From contig JAHZAW010000004.1 in assembly GCA_019423725.1 (NCBI GenBank), positions 24,118 through 66,779 on the forward strand: a DNA stretch of 42,662 bases. Reading direction: 5' to 3'. How positions within the stretch are numbered: the stretch's first letter is position 1; each line of letters begins with the position of its first letter. The notes beneath the pieces were generated by a model. That model made no database searches. It was not told the origin of the DNA and saw nothing but the letters and a program-made list of their open reading frames with translations. This stretch comes from Clostridiales bacterium. GTDB lineage: Bacteria > Bacillota > Clostridia > Lachnospirales > Anaerotignaceae. This document shows, piece after piece, positions 33,545-42,608 of the stretch. Made by a program: the position numbers and the translations under genes.

Positions 33545-33602
33545 ACAGCCAAGAAAAATTTTGACTGTCAAGATGAATTTTATTTAAGGGAGGAATTTCA
33601 TT

Positions 33603-34640
33603 ATGAAGAGAAAAAGAATTTTAGGACTGGCGCTTGCCGCTGTTATGGCCCTTGGCCTTGCTGCTTGCTCGTCCTCATCAAGCAGCGGAGAATCATCAGG
33701 CGGTGACGCCACGGGAGAACTTCCCACAGTCGGAGTACTTATTTACAAATATGACGATACATATATTTCAACTGTTCGTAATGCCATTGAAACAGCTCTT
33801 GAAGGAAAAGCTGAAATCATCATGCAGGACGGAAAAAACGATCAGGCTACACAGAACGACCAGCTTGACGTTATGATCGAAAAAGGTGTTGACGTTCTCT
33901 GCGTTAACATGGTAGACGCTAAAGCAGCTCAGGGTGTTGTAGACAAGGCTAAAGCAGCTGGAATCCCTACAATATTCTTCAACAGAGAGCCCGATACAGA
34001 AGTTATCAAATCATATGATAAGGCTATCTTCATCGGAACAAACGCTGCTGACGCAGGTAAGATGCAGGGCGACATCATCAAAGAACTCTTTGATGCTCAT
34101 CCCGAATATGATCTTAACGGAGACGGCGCTGTTCAGTATGTAATGTTCCAGGGCGAACCCGACAACCCTGAAGCTATCGCTCGTACACAGTATTCTGTAG
34201 AACAGGCTGAAGCTAACGGACTTACAATGGAACAGGTCGGCGAGATCCAGGTATGTAACTGGGACGGAGAACTTGCTCAGAGAGCAATGGAATCTCTCCT
34301 TGCAGCTAACGAAGGAAAGATCGAGCTTGTTATAGCTAACAACGACGGTATGGCTATCGGATGTATCGCTGCTCTTTCAAATGTTGGATACAACGTTGAA
34401 GGCGGAGACAAATTCATCCCCGTAATCGGTGTTGACGCTACAGACGCAGCTAAAGACGCTATCGCAAAGGGCACAATGAGCGCAACAGTCCTTCAGGACG
34501 GTGACGCTATGGGTAATGCCGTTGCTACAGCAGCTCTTAACGCAGCAGCAGGCGAAGATTTCCTCGCAGGCACAGATTATACACTTGATGATACAGGTGT
34601 AGCAGTTCGTATTCCTTACGCTCCTTATACAGCTGAATAA
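33603..34640 (+). CDS. mglB: Galactose/glucose-binding lipoprotein of the Mgl ABC importer
   Basis: A 345-residue periplasmic-binding-protein type I lipoprotein. Lipobox LGLAAC with C22 lipidated, then a Ser/Gly linker. The calcium-binding loop DLNGDGAVQ matches that of E. coli MglB. Sugar-contact segments FFNREPD, CNWDGE, VIANNDGMA and VIGVDATDA are all conserved. GGGAGG lies before the ATG. Codon use (GCT, GAC, ATC, CGT) differs from the ATA/AGG-rich neighbours and marks high expression. It feeds galactose to the Leloir genes downstream. Confidence 0.95.
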   Translation: MKRKRILGLALAAVMALGLAACSSSSSSGESSGGDATGELPTVGVLIYKYDDTYISTVRNAIETALEGKAEIIMQDGKNDQATQNDQLDVMIEKGVDVLCVNMVDAKAAQGVVDKAKAAGIPTIFFNREPDTEVIKSYDKAIFIGTNAADAGKMQGDIIKELFDAHPEYDLNGDGAVQYVMFQGEPDNPEAIARTQYSVEQAEANGLTMEQVGEIQVCNWDGELAQRAMESLLAANEGKIELVIANNDGMAIGCIAALSNVGYNVEGGDKFIPVIGVDATDAAKDAIAKGTMSATVLQDGDAMGNAVATAALNAAAGEDFLAGTDYTLDDTGVAVRIPYAPYTAE

Positions 34641-34674
34641 TAGTTTATGGCTGTAAATTATTATTGATATTAGT

Positions 34675-34700
34675 GGCGCAGCGGATATTTCCGCTGTGCC
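34675..34700 (+). terminator. mglB-mglA intercistronic hairpin
   Basis: GGCGCAGCGGA (34675-34685), loop TATT, TCCGCTGTGCC (34690-34700), then TTTAAT. It is a leaky terminator or stabilising stem, as expected where the binding protein must outnumber the ATPase and permease. Confidence 0.65.
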
Positions 34701-34772
34701 TTTAATAATAATGCTGGGGTGTTATACAATAGGATTCTTGTAATAAAAAGTTTAGGAAGTGTGGTGGTTTCG

Positions 34773-36272
34773 GTGGCAGGCAGCGAATATGTACTTGAAA
34801 TGATAGACATCGAAAAACAGTTCCCCGGGGTAAAGGCGCTCGACCATGCGCAGCTCAAGTTAAGACCCGGCACGGTACACGCGCTTATGGGTGAAAACGG
34901 AGCTGGCAAGTCAACGCTTATGAAGTGTTTGTTCGGTGTATATAAAGAAGATGCCGGAAAAATTCTCATAGACGGAAAAGAGACTCATTTTGCCGGACCA
35001 AAGAATGCGCTTGACAATGGTGTAGCGATGGTGCATCAGGAACTCAATCAGGTGCTTAAGCGCAGTGTAATGGAAAATATATGGCTTGGACGTTTTCCTA
35101 AGAAAATGGGTCTTGTAAGCCATCAGATGATGTATGAGAAAACAAAGGCTGTCTTTGATGAACTGGATATTCCGGTCGATCCAAAAACTATAATCGGTAA
35201 TCTTTCAGTCAGCCAGAGACAGATGGTAGAGATCGCCAAAGCGGTCTCATATAACGCAAAAATACTGGTTCTTGATGAACCTACTTCATCTCTTACTGAA
35301 GAAGAGGTTGAGCACTTATTTAAGATTATGAATAAGCTTCGTGACAGAGGCGTAGCTCTTGTTTATATCAGTCATAAAATGGAAGAGATCCTTCGTATTT
35401 CAAACGAAGTTACAATAATGCGAGATGGAAAGTGGGTCGCAACCGAAGACGCTAAAGATCTTACGACAGATAAGATAATAAAGCTTATGGTAGGACGTGA
35501 CCTTACCCACAGATTCCCTCCGAAGACCAATGTTCCGGGAGAAGTTATGCTTGAGGTCAAAAATCTGACTGGAAAATATATGCCTTCATGCATAGATGTC
35601 AGCTTTGAGCTCAGAAAGGGCGAGATACTTGGAATCGCGGGACTTGTTGGCAGCAGAAGAACAGAACTGCTGGAGACCATATTTGGAATATCTCACAGAG
35701 CCGGCGGAGAGGTAATACTTAACGGCAAACCGGTGGACAATAAGGACAGCCGTGTTGCCATTAAAAATGGTTTTGCCCTTCTTACGGAAGAAAGACGTGC
35801 CACAGGTATTTTCCCTGTGATGAACATTTCTTTCAACTCCATAATAGCCAATGTAAAATCCTATAAAAAACATCTCCTTCTTTCAAATAGGGATATGACA
35901 AAGGATACTGGCTGGGTAATAGACAGTATGCATGTAAAGACTCCTTCCCAGAGAACGCAGATACGTTCACTCTCAGGAGGAAACCAGCAGAAAGTCATCT
36001 TTGGAAGATGGCTCCTTACGGCACCCGATGTACTGCTCCTTGATGAGCCTACAAGAGGTATAGACGTAGGTGCAAAATATGAGATATACCAGCTTATAAT
36101 CGACCTGGCCAACCAGGGCAAGGGAGTAATAATGGTATCCAGTGAGATGCCCGAGCTGCTTGGTATATGCAACAGGATAGCCGTTATGTCAAACGGACAT
36201 CTTGCAGGCATACTTGATGGAGAAACTGCAACACAGGAAGATATCATGCGCCTTGCGGCCATGTATATTTAA
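34773..36272 (+). CDS. mglA: Galactose ABC importer ATPase
   Basis: An approximately 499-residue sugar-import ATPase with two nucleotide-binding domains. Domain 1: MGENGAGKST, LSVSQRQMVEIAKA, LVLDEPTSSLT. Domain 2: degenerate P-loop GLVGSRRTE, LSGGNQQKV, LLLDEPTRGIDVG, typical of MglA/RbsA. The frame is open from GTG 34719 (517 residues) but no ribosome site precedes it; GTG 34773, before which AGGAAG and GGTGG lie, gives the family's usual N-terminus EYVLEMIDIEKQFPG. The exact start is uncertain. Confidence 0.92.
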   Translation: MAGSEYVLEMIDIEKQFPGVKALDHAQLKLRPGTVHALMGENGAGKSTLMKCLFGVYKEDAGKILIDGKETHFAGPKNALDNGVAMVHQELNQVLKRSVMENIWLGRFPKKMGLVSHQMMYEKTKAVFDELDIPVDPKTIIGNLSVSQRQMVEIAKAVSYNAKILVLDEPTSSLTEEEVEHLFKIMNKLRDRGVALVYISHKMEEILRISNEVTIMRDGKWVATEDAKDLTTDKIIKLMVGRDLTHRFPPKTNVPGEVMLEVKNLTGKYMPSCIDVSFELRKGEILGIAGLVGSRRTELLETIFGISHRAGGEVILNGKPVDNKDSRVAIKNGFALLTEERRATGIFPVMNISFNSIIANVKSYKKHLLLSNRDMTKDTGWVIDSMHVKTPSQRTQIRSLSGGNQQKVIFGRWLLTAPDVLLLDEPTRGIDVGAKYEIYQLIIDLANQGKGVIMVSSEMPELLGICNRIAVMSNGHLAGILDGETATQEDIMRLAAMYI

Positions 36273-36284
36273 GGAGGGTAATTT

Positions 36285-37298
36285 ATGGCTTCAGCTGTTA
36301 AGGAAAAAAAGTCAGCAAGGGAACTGCTTCTTGACTATGCCCTTTACATAATACTTGTTATTATGATAATCGGAGTTATCATAGCGGACCCGACTTTTGT
36401 ATCAATGAATAACTTTTGGAAAATTTTAGCCCAGGCATCGACCAGAGGAATAATGGCCCTTGGAGTTGCCGGACTTATCGTACTGGCAGGTACAGACCTT
36501 TCGGCAGGACGTATCCTTGGATGCGGTGCCGCCATTTCGGCATCACTTTTACAGAGTGTTACATATGCGTCAAGGATGTATCCTCAGATAACGGAACCTC
36601 TGCCGCTTTTCGTTCCGCTTATCATATCAATAGTCGTATGCGTAGCATTCAGCCTTCTTAACGGCTTTGGTGTTGCAAAACTCCATATGCACGCATTCAT
36701 CATATCACTGGGTACACAGCTCATAGCTTATGGTGCCCTCTGTCTCTACATAGACAGCCAGGAAGGCGGAGCACAGCCCCTTGCCACACTGGACCAGAAT
36801 TATATCGACTTTGTAAACGGACATGTCGGACCCATACCCCATCTGGTAATATTCTTTGCAATAACAGCTGTTATCATGTGGATAGTATGGAATAAGACGA
36901 CCCTTGGAAAGAATATGTTTGCCATCGGCGGAAATAAAGAAGCTGCTGCCGTATCAGGCGTTAACGTAACAAAGAGCATAATGCTCATTTATGTTGTAGC
37001 AGGTATCCTTTATGGTATTGCGGCATTCCTTGAGGCAGGACGTGTTCAGTCCGTTACGACTAATACAGGTCTTAACTATGAGCTTGACGCCATGAGCGGC
37101 TGCGTTATCGGCGGCGTATCCTTCAGCGGCGGCGTTGGAACCATCGGAGGTATAATAATCGGTATAATAACCCTTCAGGTTATAAACTACAGCCTTTACT
37201 ATCTGCAGATAAATCCTTATCTCCAGTACATAATCAAAGGTGTGATAATCATACTTGCCGTTGCCATCGACGTTCGTAAGTATCTTGCTAAGAAGTAA
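36285..37298 (+). CDS. mglC: Galactose ABC importer permease
   Basis: A 337-residue RbsC/MglC-type permease with about ten membrane segments. The stretch GLIVLAGTDLSAGRILGCG and the loop AIGGNKEAAAVSGVNV are the conserved sugar-permease signatures. It starts 12 bases after mglA with AAGGAGGG. Followed by two hairpins and a terminator that separate uptake from the gal genes. Confidence 0.95.
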   Translation: MASAVKEKKSARELLLDYALYIILVIMIIGVIIADPTFVSMNNFWKILAQASTRGIMALGVAGLIVLAGTDLSAGRILGCGAAISASLLQSVTYASRMYPQITEPLPLFVPLIISIVVCVAFSLLNGFGVAKLHMHAFIISLGTQLIAYGALCLYIDSQEGGAQPLATLDQNYIDFVNGHVGPIPHLVIFFAITAVIMWIVWNKTTLGKNMFAIGGNKEAAAVSGVNVTKSIMLIYVVAGILYGIAAFLEAGRVQSVTTNTGLNYELDAMSGCVIGGVSFSGGVGTIGGIIIGIITLQVINYSLYYLQINPYLQYIIKGVIIILAVAIDVRKYLAKK

Positions 37299-37308
37299 TA
37301 ATTATAAT

Positions 37309-37332
37309 AGAATATTCCCGTAAGAATATTCT
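37309..37332. other. Inverted repeat after mglC
   Basis: AGAATATTC (37309-37317) and GAATATTCT (37324-37332) with a 6-base loop; the half site GAATATTC is itself palindromic and also occurs in part at 37354-37362. It may be a weak hairpin or a repeated binding site. Confidence 0.35.
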
Positions 37333-37342
37333 TGATGAAATG

Positions 37343-37384
37343 ATTTCCCTGTCGGAATATTCCTTATTCCGGCAGGGATTTTTT
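37343..37384 (+). terminator. Intrinsic terminator of mglBAC
   Basis: TCCCTGTCGGAAT (about 37346-37358) pairs with ATTCCGGCAGGGA (37366-37378), with one G-T pair, followed by TTTTTT (37379-37384). The ribosome site of the next gene begins directly after it, so it may also act as a readthrough attenuator. Confidence 0.75.
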
Positions 37385-37396
37385 AAGGAGAAAGAA

Positions 37397-37630
37397 ATGG
37401 AAGAAGACAGACTTGAAGAACTGCGTGCCAGAGAGGCTGAACTGGAAAAGAGAGAAAAGGAACTGGAGATAAAGGAAAAAAAGCTGAACACCGTTGACGA
37501 GAAGGTCATAGGTATGAAAGAGAGCATTTATTCCCACATCAATGTATCCGTAAAGACCATGGACAGAATAATAATCGTGCTGGTCGTAATACTGCTGGCC
37601 TGTATTATTTTCGGCATAGCTACAAGATAA
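37397..37630 (+). CDS. Small coiled-coil membrane protein
   Basis: A 77-residue protein of unknown function. The N-terminal half is a charged coiled coil rich in Glu, Lys and Leu (EELRAREAELEKREKELEI). One C-terminal membrane helix (IIIVLVVILLACIIFGIA) is followed by TR, giving a tail-anchored topology with the coil in the cytoplasm. The frame opens at 37340, but AAGGAG six bases before ATG 37397 fixes the start; upstream is the terminator stem. It lies 16 bases before galK and is probably co-transcribed with it. I know no gal-operon function for such a protein. Confidence 0.8.
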   Translation: MEEDRLEELRAREAELEKREKELEIKEKKLNTVDEKVIGMKESIYSHINVSVKTMDRIIIVLVVILLACIIFGIATR

Positions 37631-37646
37631 GAAACTGGAGGAAATT

Positions 37647-38906
37647 ATGTATACAGTAAGCGATAAAAGGCTAGGCGAGGTATACCCCGGATTTTCGGAC
37701 AGGCCTGACTTTTACAGAAACAGGGTAAAGACGGTAAAAAAGGGCTACTATGACACATTTAAAAGGGAAGATCCGAGGATATTCACTGCCCCCGGAAGGA
37801 CGGAAATAGGCGGAAACCATACTGACCATCAGCATGGCTGTGTCCTTGCGGCCGCTGTGGATCTGGATATACTGGCGGCGGCTGGAGTAAATGGCACAAA
37901 CAGCATAAGGGTGCTGTCAGAGGGCTACGACATGATAGAGATAGATCTTTCATCGACGGAGCCGGTGGAAGAAGAAAAAAACACATCGGCCTCTCTCATA
38001 AGGGGAGTGGCGTCTAAAATAAAGGAAATGGGATATGATGTTCAGGGCTTTGATACATATATGATATCCAATGTGCTCAAGGGCAGCGGACTTTCTTCAT
38101 CAGCGGCCTTTGAGGTGATGATAGGCACCATAATAAACGGACTTTTCTGCTTAGGAGAAATTGACCCGGTAAAAATAGCTGTGATCGGGCAGTATGCGGA
38201 AAATGTGTATTTTGGAAAGCCCAGTGGACTTATGGATCAGACGGCTTCGTCTGTCGGAGGGATAGTTTCCATTGATTTCAAGGATACCCAGGCGCCGGCC
38301 GTAAAAAAACTTGACTTTGATTTTGCCAAAACGGGATATTCCCTCTGCATAATAGATTCCGGAGCTGATCATGCCGACCTGACGGGAGAATACGCGGCCA
38401 TACCTGCGGAAATGAAAAAAGCCGCAAATGCGGTGGGTAAGGAATTTCTCAGGGAAACATCTCTTGAGGAGATACTTGAAAATATATCAGAGGTAAGAAA
38501 GCAGGCCGGAGACAGAGGGGCTTTGAGGACCATACACTTCCTGAGGGATAACATAAGAGCTCAGAAGGAAGCTGAACTGCTTGAAAAGGGAGATTTCGAC
38601 GGATTTTTAAATTTGATAAAGGAGTCGGGATATTCCAGCTTTATGTATCTTCAGAATGTGACGGTATGCGGAAGCAGTGAACATCAGGAAGTTGCCTATG
38701 CTCTTGCAATGTGTGATATACTGTTAGGAAGCAGAGGAGCATATCGAGTTCATGGCGGAGGATTCGCCGGAACGGTACAGGCCTTTGTGCCCAATGATAT
38801 GCTTGGTATGTTTAAAGAAGGAATAGAAAAAACCGTTGGAAAAGGCAGCTGCCATGTACTTTCCATAAGGAATACAGGCGGAGCCGAATTGACAGAAAGA
38901 GAGTGA
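37647..38906 (+). CDS. galK: Galactokinase
   Basis: A 419-residue GHMP kinase phosphorylating galactose to galactose-1-phosphate. It has the galactokinase signature GRTEIGGNHTDHQHG, ATP motif KGSGLSSSAAFEV, the PSGLMDQ segment with the catalytic Asp, and VHGGGFAGTVQAF near the C-terminus. It has about 30 more N-terminal residues than short bacterial GalK, as in other Clostridia. GGAGG is before the ATG. First of four Leloir genes with 6-13 base gaps or overlaps. Confidence 0.95.
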   Translation: MYTVSDKRLGEVYPGFSDRPDFYRNRVKTVKKGYYDTFKREDPRIFTAPGRTEIGGNHTDHQHGCVLAAAVDLDILAAAGVNGTNSIRVLSEGYDMIEIDLSSTEPVEEEKNTSASLIRGVASKIKEMGYDVQGFDTYMISNVLKGSGLSSSAAFEVMIGTIINGLFCLGEIDPVKIAVIGQYAENVYFGKPSGLMDQTASSVGGIVSIDFKDTQAPAVKKLDFDFAKTGYSLCIIDSGADHADLTGEYAAIPAEMKKAANAVGKEFLRETSLEEILENISEVRKQAGDRGALRTIHFLRDNIRAQKEAELLEKGDFDGFLNLIKESGYSSFMYLQNVTVCGSSEHQEVAYALAMCDILLGSRGAYRVHGGGFAGTVQAFVPNDMLGMFKEGIEKTVGKGSCHVLSIRNTGGAELTERE

Positions 38907-38912
38907 TAGGAA

Positions 38913-39902
38913 ATGACAGTTTTGGTTCTTGGAGGAGCCGGATATATAGGTTCTCATACGGTAAAGGCACTTTGTGATGAAGGTACAGATGTTGTTGTTG
39001 CTGACAGCCTCGTAACAGGCCATAGACAGGCAGTGGACAGCAGGGCAAGATTTTATAAGGGAGACATAAAGGACAGAGCTTTCCTTGATGATCTTTTCAG
39101 CCGTGAGAAAATAGATGCGGTAATACATTTTGCAGCATTTTCACTGGTAGGAGAGAGCGTTACAAACCCTCTGAAATATTATGACAATAACCTCTGCGGC
39201 ACAAAGGTGCTTTTGGACAGTATGGTGGCAAACGGCGTTGATAAGATAGTATTTTCCTCAACGGCTGCCACATACGGAGAGCCTGAAAGGGTGCCCATAA
39301 TGGAAACAGACAGGACAGAACCCACCAATCCTTATGGTGAGACGAAACTTGCCATGGAGAAGATGTTCAAATGGACAGCTGCCGCCCATGGCCTCAGGTA
39401 TGTATCTTTGAGATATTTCAATGCCTGCGGAGCCGATGAGAGCGGAAACATAGGAGAGGCCCATGACCCCGAAAGCCACCTTATCCCCCTCATACTTCAG
39501 GTGCCCAATGGAAAGCGTGAACGTATAAGCATATTTGGAACAGACTACCCCACACCCGATGGAACATGCATAAGGGACTATATCCATGTAACGGACCTGG
39601 CAGATGCCCATATACTGGCGGTAAAATATCTCATGAACGGCGGAAAGAGTGACATATTCAACCTTGGAAACGGTGTTGGATTCTCCGTAAGAGAAGTCAT
39701 TGAGACAGCAAGAAAGGTAACAGGACATCCCATTCCCGCTGAGGAGACACCCAGAAGAGCGGGAGACCCTGCCCAGCTCATAGCCTCCAGCGCAAAGGCC
39801 AAGGAAATACTCGGCTGGAAGCCCTGTCATGATTCACTGGAAGAGATAATAGCTTCGGCATGGAACTGGCATAAGAATCATCCCGAAGGATATAAAGAAT
39901 AA
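38913..39902 (+). CDS. galE: UDP-glucose 4-epimerase
   Basis: A 329-residue short-chain dehydrogenase-type epimerase that recycles UDP-galactose to UDP-glucose. NAD-binding GGAGYIGSH at the N-terminus, catalytic SSTAATYGEP Ser/Thr and Y-x3-K in PYGETKLAMEK, then NACGADESG and DGTCIRDYIHVTDLA. Six bases after galK, with GATAGGAAA as ribosome site. The usual length and all motifs are present. Confidence 0.97.
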   Translation: MTVLVLGGAGYIGSHTVKALCDEGTDVVVADSLVTGHRQAVDSRARFYKGDIKDRAFLDDLFSREKIDAVIHFAAFSLVGESVTNPLKYYDNNLCGTKVLLDSMVANGVDKIVFSSTAATYGEPERVPIMETDRTEPTNPYGETKLAMEKMFKWTAAAHGLRYVSLRYFNACGADESGNIGEAHDPESHLIPLILQVPNGKRERISIFGTDYPTPDGTCIRDYIHVTDLADAHILAVKYLMNGGKSDIFNLGNGVGFSVREVIETARKVTGHPIPAEETPRRAGDPAQLIASSAKAKEILGWKPCHDSLEEIIASAWNWHKNHPEGYKE

Positions 39903-39915
39903 GGGAGTTATATAT

Positions 39916-41421
39916 ATGAACGTAAATGAAGCTGTAAAGAGCCTGGCTCTTTACGGATTGAAAAACGAGCTGATATCTGGAGAAGATATGACCTTTGTCA
40001 TAAACAGGATACTGGAAGCCGTGGGACTGGATTCCTATGAGGACTGCGAAGGCACCGGGGATGCGCCTCTGGAGGAGATACTGAAAACTCTTCTGGATGA
40101 GGCTGTATCCAGGAAAGTGATAGAGGACACCCAGACGGAAAGGGACCTGATGGATACAAAGATCATGGGGGTTATGGTGCCATTCCCCAGGGATGTCATC
40201 AATAAGTTCTGGATCAAATATATGAGCGGTCCGAAGGAAGCCACAGACTGGTACTATAAATTTTCCCAGGACACGGACTACATAAGAAGATACCGCATAA
40301 AAAAGGATATGAAGTGGCAGACAGAGACGGAATATGGCACTCTGGATATAACAATAAACCTTTCCAAGCCGGAGAAGGACCCCAAAGCCATAGCTGCGGC
40401 AAAGAACGCTCCGCAGTCAGGATATCCCAAATGCCAGCTCTGTGCGGAAAATGAGGGATATGCGGGAAGGCTCAACCACCCGGCAAGGCAGAACCACAGG
40501 GTCATACCAATAAACATAGCTGACAGCCGATGGTTTTTCCAGTACAGCCCCTATGTGTATTATAATGAGCACTGCATCGCCTTTAACGGTGAGCATATAC
40601 CCATGAAAATAGACAGGCAGGCCTTTAGGAAAATGTTTGATTTCATAAAGATATTCCCGCACTATTTCATTGGAAGCAATGCTGACCTGCCCATCGTTGG
40701 AGGATCTATCCTTGCCCATGACCATTTCCAGGGCGGAAACTATAAATTTGCCATGGAGAAGGCTCCGGTGGAAAAGAGGATAAAATTTGAAGGCTACGAT
40801 GATATAGAGGCCGGCATAGTGAAGTGGCCCATGTCGGTCATAAGGATATGGGGAGAAAACAGCGACAGGCTGATAGAACTGGCTGACTTTATACTTGGAA
40901 AATGGAGAGGCTATACCGACGAGAAGGCATTTATATTTGCTGAGACCCAGGGAGAGCCGCATAACACAATCACACCCATAGCAAGGATGAGGGACGGTCT
41001 CTTTGAGCTGGATCTGGTTTTGAGGAACAATATAACTACGGCAGAAAGACCCTTAGGAGTATATCACCCCAATCCTGAGCTACATCATATCAAGAAGGAG
41101 AACATCGGACTTATTGAGGTAATGGGTCTGGCGGTACTTCCTTCGAGACTGAAAAAGGAACTTACGGAGCTGGAAACGGCCATAATTTCCGGAAAGGACC
41201 TGAGAGAAAACGAGCTTACAGCCAAGCATGCTGACTGGGCTGAAAAATTCCTGAAAAAATATGATGATGTAAATATGGGAAACATAGACGAGATCGTGAA
41301 GAAGGAGACCGGACTTGTATTTCTTGAGGTATTGAAGGATGCCGGAGTATATAAGAGGGACGAAAACGGAGCGGAAGCGTTTATGAGATTTATCGGAGAG
41401 TGCGGCGGAAATGAAAACTGA
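39916..41421 (+). CDS. galT: UDP-glucose--hexose-1-phosphate uridylyltransferase, class II
   Basis: A 501-residue class II GalT, the long form found in Firmicutes and distinct from the roughly 350-residue class I enzyme. It transfers UMP from UDP-glucose to galactose-1-phosphate. Visible motifs: CQLCAENEGYAGRLNHPARQNH, SILAHDHFQGG (active-site His region) and AETQGEPHNTITPIAR. It lies 13 bases after galE with GGGAG. Its last 11 bases overlap the start of galM. Confidence 0.95.
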   Translation: MNVNEAVKSLALYGLKNELISGEDMTFVINRILEAVGLDSYEDCEGTGDAPLEEILKTLLDEAVSRKVIEDTQTERDLMDTKIMGVMVPFPRDVINKFWIKYMSGPKEATDWYYKFSQDTDYIRRYRIKKDMKWQTETEYGTLDITINLSKPEKDPKAIAAAKNAPQSGYPKCQLCAENEGYAGRLNHPARQNHRVIPINIADSRWFFQYSPYVYYNEHCIAFNGEHIPMKIDRQAFRKMFDFIKIFPHYFIGSNADLPIVGGSILAHDHFQGGNYKFAMEKAPVEKRIKFEGYDDIEAGIVKWPMSVIRIWGENSDRLIELADFILGKWRGYTDEKAFIFAETQGEPHNTITPIARMRDGLFELDLVLRNNITTAERPLGVYHPNPELHHIKKENIGLIEVMGLAVLPSRLKKELTELETAIISGKDLRENELTAKHADWAEKFLKKYDDVNMGNIDEIVKKETGLVFLEVLKDAGVYKRDENGAEAFMRFIGECGGNEN

Positions 41422-42433
41422 TATTAGACTGTTTGGTATATCTTCAGGCGGCGAGGAAGTATACGAATATATATTGGAAAACGACTGTGGGCTTAAGCTG
41501 TCGGTCATATCCTACGGCGCAGCCGTAAGGAGCATAGTGCTGCCCGACGGCAGGGATATAGTTCTGGGTTTTGACACCATAGAGGACTATGAAAGGCATG
41601 ATAAATATATGGGAGCCGTTGTGGGAAGATGTGCCAATAGGATAAGCGGCGGAAAATTCCATCTTAACGGAAGGACATATACTCTTGCTGTAAATAATGG
41701 TCCCAATCATCTCCATGGAGGCATAAAGGGCTTTGACAAGAAAATATGGACAGGCGGATTTAAGGATAACTGCGTGGAATTTACCGCATTTTCCGCTGAT
41801 ATGGAAGAGGGCTATCCTGGCAGACTTAGTGTCAGGGTAAGGTACAGCCTCAGCGAGGACGGCTGTATAGAGATAGAATATTTTGCCCTCAGTGATGAGG
41901 ATACCGTTGTTAATCTCACGAACCATACATATTTCAATCTGGCTGGAGAGGGAAGTATTGATGAGCACCTGCTGATGATACCTTCTGACAGCTATACGGA
42001 GATAGATGAAAACGGCTGTTCCAGCGGAAAGGTATCATCTGTAGAGGGCACACCTCTGGATTTCAGAAATAAAAAGAAGATAGGCAAAGATATTGATTCT
42101 GACTTTGAGCAGATGAGGTTTGCCTCAGGATATGACCATAACTATATACTTAAGACAAAGCACAGTGATGGCCTGGTGAAAGCTGCCGAAGCTGAGTACA
42201 GCGGAGTATCCCTTGAGGTCATAACAAACCAGCCTGGAGTACATTTTTATTCCGGCAACTTCCTTGACGGAGAGGTGAGAGGAAAGGGAGGCATTTCCTA
42301 TGATAAAAGGAGTGGATTTGCCCTTGAGACCCAGGAATGGCCTGATGCCATAAACCATGAAAATTTCCCTTCGCCGGTTTTGAAAAAAGGTGAGGAATAC
42401 AGAAGAAAGACTGTATGGAAAATAAGATTTTAA
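41411..42433 (+). CDS. galM: Aldose 1-epimerase (galactose mutarotase)
   Basis: A 340-residue beta-sandwich mutarotase converting beta- to alpha-galactose for GalK. Visible motifs: NGPNHLHGG (first catalytic His region), VNLTNHTYFNLAGEGS with the second His, YDHNY and ALETQEWPDAINHENFP with the catalytic Glu. The start overlaps the galT end by 11 bases, with the ribosome site GGCGGAA inside galT. Last gene of the gal operon, closed by a terminator 7 bases on. Confidence 0.95.
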   Translation: MKTDIRLFGISSGGEEVYEYILENDCGLKLSVISYGAAVRSIVLPDGRDIVLGFDTIEDYERHDKYMGAVVGRCANRISGGKFHLNGRTYTLAVNNGPNHLHGGIKGFDKKIWTGGFKDNCVEFTAFSADMEEGYPGRLSVRVRYSLSEDGCIEIEYFALSDEDTVVNLTNHTYFNLAGEGSIDEHLLMIPSDSYTEIDENGCSSGKVSSVEGTPLDFRNKKKIGKDIDSDFEQMRFASGYDHNYILKTKHSDGLVKAAEAEYSGVSLEVITNQPGVHFYSGNFLDGEVRGKGGISYDKRSGFALETQEWPDAINHENFPSPVLKKGEEYRRKTVWKIRF

Positions 42434-42439
42434 TGAATA

Positions 42440-42469
42440 AAAAGCACGGATATGATGTCCGTGCTTTTG
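42440..42469 (+). terminator. Intrinsic terminator of the gal operon
   Basis: AAAAGCACGGA (42440-42450), loop TATGATG, TCCGTGCTTTT (42458-42468). A/T on both sides allows it to work in both directions. Between here and the IS end no gene is seen; a small stem TGCCCG/CGGGCA lies at 42577-42593. Confidence 0.85.
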
Positions 42470-42608
42470 TGTTTCAAGGCTGCGGCATTTTGCCTCAGTG
42501 CTCATTTTAAATTATTAAGATATCCCAGAGAATAAGCCTTATACAGCGGAGACTTTACCTGATATGCCAGGAGCCGTGCCCGAGCAGCGGGCATCGCGCA
42601 GGAGGCAT

